64,000 nt of DNA from JAAXKN01 sp050258815 (GTDB taxonomy: Bacteria; Bacteroidota; Ignavibacteria; Ignavibacteriales; SURF-24). The translations under genes were made by a program, and so were the position numbers. Position 1 is the stretch's first letter, and every line of letters begins with the position of its first letter. The notes beneath the pieces are model-generated. The model saw only the letters and a program-made list of their open reading frames with translations. It was not told where the DNA came from and did no database searches. Below are positions 1 to 8,851 of the stretch, in pieces. The DNA lies in the NCBI GenBank assembly GCA_050258815.1, contig JBLMZM010000182.1:16454-80453 (forward strand), written 5' to 3'.

Positions 1-3000
1 GATATGTTCTCGCAACAGATTAAAATTAACCGGGTTGAGCAGATGCCCAACAGTCCTGCGCCATACCTGATGAGAGATTGGAAGCAGGTAGCCCGGGGTT
101 ATGATTCACTGGTATACGACTTAAATGCTACGGGACAATACCTTCCCCTGATATTCATCAATAACAATACGGTCAATTATCCTGAGCATAAGAGTTTTGG
201 GCTGCATACGGTTGTTGGCACTCCCAATACATCCTCAGGTGAAGCAATTAATGTTTTACCTTCGGTAGTTGGAGCGAGTCTGGTAGGTATCGATAAAAGC
301 AATCAGAACGGCTATAATTGGGTCCTGATGTGCGAAGAGTACTTCAACAGGCGTCCCTCTGAAAACGTTTATCTTAATAGTCCAAATACAAGCAGCGGGG
401 ACGACTGGTGGTATGAGACAATGCCTAACGTATTTTTTTATCAGTTGTACAGCATGTATCCAAATACGGGCGACTTCAATAAACAATTCACGACTGTTGC
501 CGGGCGCTGGCTGCAGGCTGTTAATGCAATGGGAGGCAGGACTACTCCATGGCGTGTCCCAAATATGAACTACCGTGCGTGGAAGCTCTCCACAATGACG
601 CCGAATCCGGGGGGAGTAATTGAGCCTGAAGCCTCGGGTGCAATAGCGTGGATACTTTATAGCGCCTATCTGAAAACAGGAGAGGAAAGCTACAGGATTG
701 GTGCAGAATTATCCATGGAATTTCTTAACGGCCTGAGTTCAAATCCGGCCTATGAACTTCAGCTGCCTTACGGCGTATATACGGCTGCGAGAATGAACGC
801 AGAGCTGGGGACGCGTTATGATATTCAGAAACTAATTAACTGGTGCTTTGATATAACACCCCTTCGTTCCTGGGGTGCCATTTTAGGCAACTGGGGAGGT
901 TACGACGTAAGCGGTCTGATAGGTGAGGTATCAGGCAACGACTATGCCTTCATTATGAATAATTTTGAGCAGGCCGGTGCCCTGGTGCCGCTGGTACGCT
1001 ACGACAAGCGGTTTGCTCGTGCAATAGGCAAGTGGGTGCTCAATGCCGCAAATGCAGCGAGACTGTTTTATCCCAAATATCTGCCTCAGAGCAATCAGGA
1101 CAGTTATGAATGGGCGCAGAAATATGACCCTGAATCATACATAGCACATGAAGCCATCCGTAAGGTTATAAATGGCAAGACCCCCTTTGCTACAGGAGAT
1201 GCAATTAGCGGAGGCTGGGGGAACACAACACTATCGCTTTACAGCTCATCGCACGTGGGTATATTCGGGGGAATAATCGATACAACAAACATAGAAAAAA
1301 TACTGAGGCTGGATCTGTTGAAAACCGATTATTTTCACGGGTCTGCATACCCCTCCTATCTTTATTATAACCCTTATGGCTCTGATCAGCTGGTGGAAAT
1401 TGAGACTGGAAGCGGAGTGCACGACATTTATGACGCAGTTTCAGGCAGCTTTATTAAAACGGGTGTCAGTGGCAAAACCATTATTAGTGTTCCGGCAGAC
1501 GGAGCCGTGATTGCAGTCCTCACACCCGGAGGCGGTAAAATCAGCTATGAATTAAACAGAATGCTCGTAGACGGGGTAGTTATTGACTATCAGTCAAATC
1601 ACGCAGTTGCAAACTATCCGCCCAGGATTAAAAGTCTCTCTGCCGATTCAGTTGAAATAGTATCAGCAGGGAGCATAAACCTGTATTGCACCGCTTCAGA
1701 TCCCGAGAGTGACACGCTAACATATAGCTGGATAGTACCGGCAGGAAAAATTTCGGGCAGCGGCCAGGCGGTCAGCTGGACTGCTCCTGCGGAAAGTAAT
1801 AAATATCTGCTTACGTGTATTGTAAGCGATAGCTATGGAAACAAAGATACAGCAAGCATCACAATTGAGGTGGTTAAAAGGCTTAATCATCCTCCCGTAA
1901 TCATGGGCCTGAAAGCCAGTCCGGGTAAAGTAGATCTTGGGGGAATGGTTACGCTTAGCTGCAATGCCACGGATGCAGATAATGACACGCTTTCCTACAG
2001 CTGGAAAGCGGTGCAGGGGACTATAAATGGTTCCGGGAAAATAGTTGCCTGGCAAGCTCCCTCAACTAAGGGAAACTATTACATTATGTGTACCGTAAGT
2101 GATCCCATGGGTGCTTCAGTCTCAGACAGTGTGGGTATTGAGGTAAGGGATCTATCGGCCGCGACTAAAGGTGATCTTATCCTTTACCTTCCATTTAGTG
2201 GAAATGCAAACGATGCCAGCGGACGCAATCATAACGGGGTAGTCTACGGTGCAACGCTGACAGCTGACAGGACGGGTAATGCAAACAATGCGTACTATTT
2301 CAACGGGCAGGATAATTTTATTCTCGTCGCTAATGATACGTCGCTTAATTTTAAGAATGCTATAACCATTGGATTCTGGATGAAGCCGGCAGTGCTTTTT
2401 ACGAGGGAGGCCTTTCTTGTTTCACACGGGAGCTGGCAGAACCGCTATAAGGCATCCATCACGGATAAAAGGGTCAGGTGGACTATAAAGACCAGTACAG
2501 GAACAAAGGACCTGGATTCAAGGACTGTGCTTTCGGCTGATTCAGTTTATTATGTAACTGCAGTTTATGACGGCTCTGACATAGAGCTATATATAAACGG
2601 TGAACTGGATGCCTTTTCAAATTATTCAGGGACAATACTCACAACAACATATGACATAACCATAGGCCAGATGCTGCCGGGTGATAAGAACTATAATTTC
2701 AGCGGAATGCTTGATGAAATCCGCCTTTATAATTATGCCCTTACTCCGGATGAAATTCAGAAGCTTTATGCCTCTTCAACAGGAACGGGGGATAGCAGGC
2801 ATAAGGCACCCTGGAGTTACAGCCTGATGCAGAATTATCCAAATCCATTTAATCCCGGGACGGTTATCAGCTATCAGCTGCCTGTATTTTCTCACGTCAG
2901 GCTCGCTGTTTATGATGTACTTGGAAGAGAGATAGCGGTTCTGTTTGAGGGCGATAGAGCAGCCGGAATTTACAGCTATCATTTAAATGCTAATGAACAT

Positions 3001-3084
3001 TCACTGACAAGCGGTGTATATTTTTACCGTCTAAGTGCAGACGGCCAGGTCATGGAAACACGTAAAATGGTTTTGCTAAAGTAA
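1..3084 (+). CDS. T9SS-exported multidomain glycan-active protein (5' partial)
   Basis: The reading frame is open at the left edge, so the N-terminus with its signal peptide is probably missing; the first ATG inside the window is at base 4. Residues counted from that ATG: about 1-510 form an aromatic-rich region that I cannot place in a named family but which resembles an alpha-helical-barrel carbohydrate enzyme; about 515-615 and 616-715 are two PKD/Ig-like repeats, each beginning with a P-P-x-I motif and carrying a D-x-x-x-D-x-L-x-Y-S-W strand; about 725-925 is a LamG/concanavalin-like domain that starts with L-Y-L-P-F and ends with D-E-I-R-L-Y-N; about 940-1026 is a type A T9SS sorting domain starting N-Y-P-N-P-F-N-P and ending R-K-M-V-L-L-K. 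The inference is export across the outer membrane by type IX secretion. The next two genes are glycosidases on the same strand, so a role in polysaccharide breakdown is likely, but the catalytic activity is not shown. Confidence 0.85.
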   Translation, partial: DMFSQQIKINRVEQMPNSPAPYLMRDWKQVARGYDSLVYDLNATGQYLPLIFINNNTVNYPEHKSFGLHTVVGTPNTSSGEAINVLPSVVGASLVGIDKSNQNGYNWVLMCEEYFNRRPSENVYLNSPNTSSGDDWWYETMPNVFFYQLYSMYPNTGDFNKQFTTVAGRWLQAVNAMGGRTTPWRVPNMNYRAWKLSTMTPNPGGVIEPEASGAIAWILYSAYLKTGEESYRIGAELSMEFLNGLSSNPAYELQLPYGVYTAARMNAELGTRYDIQKLINWCFDITPLRSWGAILGNWGGYDVSGLIGEVSGNDYAFIMNNFEQAGALVPLVRYDKRFARAIGKWVLNAANAARLFYPKYLPQSNQDSYEWAQKYDPESYIAHEAIRKVINGKTPFATGDAISGGWGNTTLSLYSSSHVGIFGGIIDTTNIEKILRLDLLKTDYFHGSAYPSYLYYNPYGSDQLVEIETGSGVHDIYDAVSGSFIKTGVSGKTIISVPADGAVIAVLTPGGGKISYELNRMLVDGVVIDYQSNHAVANYPPRIKSLSADSVEIVSAGSINLYCTASDPESDTLTYSWIVPAGKISGSGQAVSWTAPAESNKYLLTCIVSDSYGNKDTASITIEVVKRLNHPPVIMGLKASPGKVDLGGMVTLSCNATDADNDTLSYSWKAVQGTINGSGKIVAWQAPSTKGNYYIMCTVSDPMGASVSDSVGIEVRDLSAATKGDLILYLPFSGNANDASGRNHNGVVYGATLTADRTGNANNAYYFNGQDNFILVANDTSLNFKNAITIGFWMKPAVLFTREAFLVSHGSWQNRYKASITDKRVRWTIKTSTGTKDLDSRTVLSADSVYYVTAVYDGSDIELYINGELDAFSNYSGTILTTTYDITIGQMLPGDKNYNFSGMLDEIRLYNYALTPDEIQKLYASSTGTGDSRHKAPWSYSLMQNYPNPFNPGTVISYQLPVFSHVRLAVYDVLGREIAVLFEGDRAAGIYSYHLNANEHSLTSGVYFYRLSADGQVMETRKMVLLK

Positions 3085-3158
3085 CAGGCGCCGAATAAGA
3101 TAGTGGAACTTTAAGGGAAAGACAAAATAAATAAAGCTAAACAATTACGGGTGTACAG

Positions 3159-5588
3159 TTGGAAAATAAATATCTTTTACATAAAGGTTGGAAATTTGCT
3201 CTTCAGGAGAGTGCTCCTTTTTCACAGGATGTAATTAAGCCGGATGACTGGTATAAGGCTTCCGTGCCGGGTACAATTCACACGGACCTGCTGTCGAATC
3301 AGCTGATTTCTGAACCCTTCTATGCTGATAACGAGACCTCCCTTCAGTGGATAGGGGATGTAAACTGGCTTTATAAAACTACTTTTGAATTACCTAAGGA
3401 TTTTGAACCAGGCAGGCCCGTTTATCTGGTATTTGAGGGACTGGATACCATTGCCGATATATTCATTAACAGTACGAATATTGGCTCAGTGAGCAACATG
3501 TTCAGGAAATACACTTTTGAAGTAACCAGGTTCTTAAAGAAAGAAAACAATATACTGGAAGTCCTTTTTACATCTGCCGTGAAATGGGCGCGCAGTCACG
3601 AACTAAAGCATGGCAGGCTGCCCGTTGCGCTGAGATCTGAAAGGGTATATATCAGGAAGGCGCAGTATTCATTCGGCTGGGACTGGGGTCCGGCATTTAT
3701 TACAATGGGAATATGGCGTTCGGTTTACCTTATGCAGCAAACGGGTGCGTGCATTGAGAATATAAGTTTTGACACTATGGCGCTGGAAGGGGATACTGCG
3801 CAGGTAAAAATCAGGGCTGAGGTAAAGCATATCGATCAGCAGAACTGCAAGCTGAAGATCAGGCTGAGTTCAGACATACATTCATTTGAAAAGGAAATTG
3901 AGACCGGGAGCGAAGAGTCATTGAAGGCAAGCTTCAGGATTAAGAATCCAAAGCTCTGGTGGCCTAATAACTACGGCGAACCTTATTTGTATACGTTAAG
4001 CCTTCAGCTTCTTAATGACATAGGCGAGGTAGTGGATGAAAAAATAAGGAAAGTAGGCATTAGAACCGTAAGTCTGAGGTTAAATGAAAACGGACGGTCA
4101 CTGTTTCAATTTGTGATAAATAATAAGCCGGTATTCTGCATGGGAGCATGCTGGATTCCCGCGGATACATTTCTGCCGCGCGTTGGAGATGAGAAATATC
4201 AGAAACTGCTGCGCAGCGCAAAGGAAGCGAATCTGAATATGATAAGAGTCTGGGGCGGGGGCATCTATGAAAATGAAAGCTTCTATAATCTTTGCGATGA
4301 GCTGGGACTGATGGTATGGCAGGATTTTATGTTTGCCTGTGCATCTTATCCTGATACGGAAGAATTCCTGGAAAATGTTAAGCAGGAGGTTAAGGAAACC
4401 GTAGAATGTCTGAGGTGCCATTCCTCAATTGTTCTCTGGTGCGGTAACAATGAGAATGAATGGATCTGGTATCAGGAGCAGGGCAAACCATATCAGCAGA
4501 TGCCCGGCTACAGGATCTATCATACAATAATTCCGTCAATTCTTAAGAAGACGGATCCGGGCAGGCCGTACTGGCCTTCAACTCCATTTGGAAGTGACGA
4601 GGATCCGAATTCAGTAAATAGCGGCAACCGTCACCAGTGGGATATCTGGAGCCGGTGGCTGGATTATAAAAGCGTGAAAGACGATAAGAGCCTCTTCGTC
4701 ACGGAGTTCGGATTTCAGAGTCCGGCCAACTATGATACTTTCAAGGAGGTATTACCTAAAAAGGAACGTGAACCACAAAGCCGTGTGTTCGAGTTTCATA
4801 ACAAACAGGTCGAGGGGCCGGAGCGTTTGTACAGGTTTCTGGCAGCGCACCTGCCCGTTGCTGCCAGCCTCAAAGATTTTATTTATCTTACGCAGCTCAA
4901 CCAGGGTTTTGCAATGAAGGAATGCCTGGAGCACTGGAGAATGCGCTTCCCCGGGACGAACGGAGCCGTTATCTGGCAGCTGAATGACTGCTGGCCTGTT
5001 TCCAGCTGGGCACTTATAGATTCGGGACTCAGACCCAAACTTGCATATTATTTTGTAAAACACGCCTTCTCTCCTCAGATGGTCTGTTTCTCCAGGGCGG
5101 CAGAACCGGTTTTAATGGTTGTCAATAATAGTCCTGATACATTCAACGGCAGACTGAAACTGCATCACATATATCTTCCCAAAGGCAAGGTTGGAGAAGT
5201 TGGAAGCGCTGATGTTGAGGTACTCTCCGATTCAAAGCAAAGCATAAATATTTCCGTTCCCGAAAAAAGTTACAGGGAAGAGGGAATACTTGTTGCATCT
5301 TTATATGACAGGGAGAAGAAGCTTCTGAGCAGGAATTATCATACTGAGGGGGAATGGAAGCACCAGAAACTTCCCAATGCACGGCTGGAAGTTAAGACTG
5401 ATTTTACGAATCATATAGTGGTAACAGCCGCCAAACCCGCATTTTTTGTTACTTTTCAGCATCCGGAGCTGACCTTTAGTGATAATGGACTAATCATCCT
5501 GCCGGATGAAGAAATTACGGTTCCCTATACCGGTCCGAATGATACGAAAAAGAAATTGCTCAGTTATTGTCTGAATGATTATCTGTAG
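3159..5588 (+). CDS. Beta-mannosidase, glycoside hydrolase family 2
   Basis: An 809-residue GH2 enzyme that would release terminal beta-D-mannose from manno-oligosaccharides. The order is the usual one: N-terminal sugar-binding jelly roll (about 1-180, with the W-D-W-G-P motif near 175), immunoglobulin-like domain (about 190-300), TIM barrel (about 310-640) and C-terminal beta domains. The acid/base is expected at E432 in W-C-G-N-N-E-N and the nucleophile at E516 in V-T-E-F-G-F, the spacing typical of family 2 mannosidases. No signal peptide is visible, so it probably acts in the cytoplasm or periplasm on oligosaccharides produced by secreted enzymes. The start is TTG; an in-frame ATG start is not available there. 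It sits 74 bp after the T9SS protein and 51 bp before the next glycosidase, consistent with one operon. Confidence 0.9.
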   Translation: MENKYLLHKGWKFALQESAPFSQDVIKPDDWYKASVPGTIHTDLLSNQLISEPFYADNETSLQWIGDVNWLYKTTFELPKDFEPGRPVYLVFEGLDTIADIFINSTNIGSVSNMFRKYTFEVTRFLKKENNILEVLFTSAVKWARSHELKHGRLPVALRSERVYIRKAQYSFGWDWGPAFITMGIWRSVYLMQQTGACIENISFDTMALEGDTAQVKIRAEVKHIDQQNCKLKIRLSSDIHSFEKEIETGSEESLKASFRIKNPKLWWPNNYGEPYLYTLSLQLLNDIGEVVDEKIRKVGIRTVSLRLNENGRSLFQFVINNKPVFCMGACWIPADTFLPRVGDEKYQKLLRSAKEANLNMIRVWGGGIYENESFYNLCDELGLMVWQDFMFACASYPDTEEFLENVKQEVKETVECLRCHSSIVLWCGNNENEWIWYQEQGKPYQQMPGYRIYHTIIPSILKKTDPGRPYWPSTPFGSDEDPNSVNSGNRHQWDIWSRWLDYKSVKDDKSLFVTEFGFQSPANYDTFKEVLPKKEREPQSRVFEFHNKQVEGPERLYRFLAAHLPVAASLKDFIYLTQLNQGFAMKECLEHWRMRFPGTNGAVIWQLNDCWPVSSWALIDSGLRPKLAYYFVKHAFSPQMVCFSRAAEPVLMVVNNSPDTFNGRLKLHHIYLPKGKVGEVGSADVEVLSDSKQSINISVPEKSYREEGILVASLYDREKKLLSRNYHTEGEWKHQKLPNARLEVKTDFTNHIVVTAAKPAFFVTFQHPELTFSDNGLIILPDEEITVPYTGPNDTKKKLLSYCLNDYL

Positions 5589-5639
5589 AGGCGGCATCTT
5601 GTACTTTTGAAGCTACAATAAATACGGGAGATTCTTAAA

Positions 5640-8189
5640 ATGTATGTTAAACCGGGGTTTGCGGCCTGTTTGTCATTTGTGATCCTGCTGTTTTTATATT
5701 CTGAAGTAATACCCCAGGCGGGGGATATAACTCTCGGTTATAAGGGTGATGCACAGGTTGAAGTCGGAAGTCATTTTGTGGGAATAGAACTGCACCACAG
5801 TTCGCCTTCAATTCAGCGCATCAGCTTTTACTATCCGGTTGCAAACAGCATTGATCTGAGTACTGATTACTGGAAGCGTGATACCTCTTTTGTAATGTCA
5901 ATGGGCCTAAGAGTGGGTGACGGAAAAAGAGAGCAGGTCGGACTGGGAGCCTATCAGTTTCAAATAAATCCTTACAGTGTCAGTTTCCACCATGAGGATC
6001 AAATAAAGTCAATTGAGGTATCCTACAGGTTCGCAAACACTAAACCGGCCGTGATAATTACATATACTATTACAAACAATGGCAATAAACCCCAGAGCTT
6101 TGAATTTGATACACATCTTGCGACTTCAGTAAGAACCAGCCATACCTACAAGCTGAAGGAAAAGGCATGGACAGAATTTGACAAAACAGGATATGCCATA
6201 TTTACAAACTATGATGACCCGGAAACAGGAAATGTACAGATATTTACGGCTAACGCAGGCGAGATGCCGGTCAGCTATTATACCAGGAGTAATACACGCA
6301 TATTTGAAGATCTGGCATGGTTCAGCAATAATATCGACGTCTCACAGAGGCTCATCCCCAGAGATACCCCTGCGCGCGCGGCGGCAAAATTTCTCTACAG
6401 GAAAATCCTCCCACCAAAAGGAAAAATGACTGTAGTACAGATCGTGGGCTCCTGCAGGCAAAGTGAGGGCAGGGATATTGTGGGCAAGCTTTTAACGAAC
6501 TACAGAACTGAAATCAGGGATTATGAAAATTATGTGCAGAACTATGCCCGGAAGACGGGCAGGTTTAAGAGCGGGGACAACTGGCTTGACAGGGCTTACC
6601 TCTGGGCAAAGGCTATCCTGGCCGTAAACCAGCATTATATCGATGGTACTATTAATCCGATGCCATGTCCTGCCGAATACAACTTTTATTTCTCACATGA
6701 CGTTTTTCTGACCGATCTGGCCGCCGTAAACTTTGATCTAAAGAGAGTTAAAAAGGATCTTGAATTTACGGTTAAGCATGCGGACAAAGATTCAATAATT
6801 CCCCATGCATATTACTGGAAGGACAGTGCCTATGTGACCGAATATGCCACACCGGATAACTGGAACCACTTCTGGTTTATTATATTATCTGCCAGTTATC
6901 TGAGGCATTCATCAGACACGCTCCTGCTGCAGAAATTATATCCATATATTACAAAGAGCCTCACGCAGGCCATGTCGAACAGCAGGGAGGATATAATGTG
7001 GGCCTACCGTCCTGACTGGTGGGATATTGGTCATAATTTCGGTCCCCGTGCTTTCATGACTATAATGGCCGTCAAATCCCTGAGAGATTATGTATATCTG
7101 TCCTCAAGGTTAAACAGAAATACCGGAGAACTAACGGTGTATTCCGCGCAGGCAAACAGGATGCAGGAGCAGTTAAATTCAAGGCTGTGGGATGACAGTC
7201 TGAAGTATCTGATTAATTATTTTGAGGATGGCAGTGAAGATAAGCATTATTACATCGGCTCACTGCCTGCTGCTACTTTCAATCAGCTTTCGCCTGAAAG
7301 AACACGGGAAATGGTAGAAACGGCTGAAAAGAAACTCCTCGACAGAAAGCTGGGTATCTATACGGTTTATCCGATGGATTTTAATAAACTTATTGACTAC
7401 CTGAAATTTGCGGGCAATGAGGCCGGTGATCCTTTCCTCTACATAAACGGGGGCATATGGTCTCACGGCAATACCTTCTATGCACTGGCACTGAAATCAG
7501 CAGGCAGAACAGGCGATGCGATTGATTTTGTAAGAAGAGTAATGACGGTTGACGGGATAATGAACGGTCCCAACGGGCAGCCCGCAATGTATGAATACAG
7601 GAATGGTAATTACAATAATCCTGATGTGTATGGAAAGGTAGATAAACCGCAGTTCATGTGGGCGGCCGGATGGTATATCTATAGTCTTTATCACCTTTTC
7701 GGCATAGATGAGAATGATTGGAACATAAGATTTACACCCTTCCTGAAAGACGGCCAGAAGTCCTGTGCATTTACACTTGAGGCCTCAGGAAAAACCTATG
7801 CGGTAAATATCAGTGGAAAGGGCAAATTCATCAGGAATGTCAGCTATGGTGGACGGGAATTCCCATCGGCAGTTATTCCGGCAGGAAATGCAGGGGAGGG
7901 AAGAATTGACGTGACGCTGGGGCGGCCATTAAGTCCCTACCTGAATAAAACGGATGCTGCGCTGGTTTCATGTGTCAATAAGGCAAAGGAGCTCACAATT
8001 ACCTTAAGTGCTGCAGCCGGGCACATTAATAAGACAGAAATAATATCTCCGTTTCCTCCCAGGGCCATAATGCTGAATGGGAAAAAACTGGAGAAAGGCT
8101 GGAACTCCGAAAAGACAGATGATCTATATATTATCCGGTGTGACTTTATTCACGTTAACGGTAATGACGAGCTGCGTGTTGAATTCTGA
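5640..8189 (+). CDS. Secreted six-hairpin (alpha/alpha)6 glycoside hydrolase-like protein
   Basis: An 849-residue protein with an N-terminal hydrophobic signal segment (about residues 7-22) ending near I-P-Q-A-G. The N-terminal third is beta-rich, as in the super-sandwich domain of family GH63/GH94 and amylo-alpha-1,6-glucosidase-like enzymes. The middle (about 310-690) is a six-hairpin barrel with conserved-looking aromatic and acidic stretches such as P-D-W-W-D-I-G-H and Y-I-N-G-G-I-W-S-H-G. A short C-terminal beta domain follows. This architecture is known for enzymes acting on alpha-glycosides or disaccharides, but I cannot assign a substrate or name the catalytic acids with certainty. 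The position directly downstream of a beta-mannosidase suggests joint work on one glycan. A purine-rich stretch with GGGAG lies 9-13 bases before the ATG. Confidence 0.82.
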   Translation: MYVKPGFAACLSFVILLFLYSEVIPQAGDITLGYKGDAQVEVGSHFVGIELHHSSPSIQRISFYYPVANSIDLSTDYWKRDTSFVMSMGLRVGDGKREQVGLGAYQFQINPYSVSFHHEDQIKSIEVSYRFANTKPAVIITYTITNNGNKPQSFEFDTHLATSVRTSHTYKLKEKAWTEFDKTGYAIFTNYDDPETGNVQIFTANAGEMPVSYYTRSNTRIFEDLAWFSNNIDVSQRLIPRDTPARAAAKFLYRKILPPKGKMTVVQIVGSCRQSEGRDIVGKLLTNYRTEIRDYENYVQNYARKTGRFKSGDNWLDRAYLWAKAILAVNQHYIDGTINPMPCPAEYNFYFSHDVFLTDLAAVNFDLKRVKKDLEFTVKHADKDSIIPHAYYWKDSAYVTEYATPDNWNHFWFIILSASYLRHSSDTLLLQKLYPYITKSLTQAMSNSREDIMWAYRPDWWDIGHNFGPRAFMTIMAVKSLRDYVYLSSRLNRNTGELTVYSAQANRMQEQLNSRLWDDSLKYLINYFEDGSEDKHYYIGSLPAATFNQLSPERTREMVETAEKKLLDRKLGIYTVYPMDFNKLIDYLKFAGNEAGDPFLYINGGIWSHGNTFYALALKSAGRTGDAIDFVRRVMTVDGIMNGPNGQPAMYEYRNGNYNNPDVYGKVDKPQFMWAAGWYIYSLYHLFGIDENDWNIRFTPFLKDGQKSCAFTLEASGKTYAVNISGKGKFIRNVSYGGREFPSAVIPAGNAGEGRIDVTLGRPLSPYLNKTDAALVSCVNKAKELTITLSAAAGHINKTEIISPFPPRAIMLNGKKLEKGWNSEKTDDLYIIRCDFIHVNGNDELRVEF

Positions 8190-8323
8190 AGAATAGTTAA
8201 ACTCAGACTTTAGTAACAAAAAAACTATTTGCATATGGAAATAGGTCAGCCATTCTTTTGCGGGAGTCTGTCTGGTAAGAGTATGTGACTGACCTGTCTT
8301 TTAGAGAATTCGCATACCTGAAT

Positions 8324-8788
8324 TTATTTCTGTCTTTTATAGGTCCCGATCAGCTTCCCCTCTTCCAGTATATGTCCTTTCATTGACTGCATCAGTTCGG
8401 TCCTGGTTGCGCCGGCATCAAGCCTTAGGAAAGTATTGACCGCATATATAGTAAAATGATAGTGATGAACCCCGGAGGGGGGACAGGGTCCATAATATCC
8501 GATTCTGCGCGCGTCATTTGTACCCATGGCGGCTCCATCCGGAAGATTCAGTGTTGAAGTTATACCTTCCTGAAGGTCCTTCATAGTAACGGGAATATCA
8601 TAGATTATCCAGTGTATAAAATTTCCGCTGGGTGCATCAGGATCATGCAGAACGATTGTGATAGTCCTTGTGTCTTCGGGCAAATGATCCCAGTTAAGTG
8701 CGGGTGAAATATTTTCGCCGTCGCAGGTATATCTGGCAGGAATAGGTTCATTGTTTTTGAATGCAGGGCTTCGAAGTATAATTGACAT
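8324..8788 (-). CDS. YbhB/YbcL family Raf-kinase-inhibitor-like (PEBP) protein
   Basis: A small cytoplasmic protein of the phosphatidylethanolamine-binding superfamily. It contains the family ligand-pocket signatures D-P-D-A-P-S-G (about residue 45-51) and H-W-I-I-Y-D-I-P shortly after, plus the G-P-C-P-P-S-G-V-H-H-Y motif near the middle and a total length of 154 residues, normal for the bacterial family. I chose the ATG at 8788 because a perfect AGGAGG (8794-8799 on the complementary strand) lies five bases before it; the reading frame extends eight codons further upstream without such a site. The biochemical role of the bacterial family is unclear. It is encoded convergently with the glycosidase cluster. 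Confidence 0.92.
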   Translation of the reverse strand: MSIILRSPAFKNNEPIPARYTCDGENISPALNWDHLPEDTRTITIVLHDPDAPSGNFIHWIIYDIPVTMKDLQEGITSTLNLPDGAAMGTNDARRIGYYGPCPPSGVHHYHFTIYAVNTFLRLDAGATRTELMQSMKGHILEEGKLIGTYKRQK

Positions 8789-8851
8789 ATATGCCTCCTG
8801 AGAAATTATCATAGGACGTTATGATAATTGAAACAAAAATTCCTGTAAAAA

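Noticed and set aside
8226..8298. Terminator between the glycosidase and the PEBP gene
   Set aside because: Only a 7-bp complementarity (AGGTCAG/CTGACCT) with a loop of more than 40 bases and no T tract.
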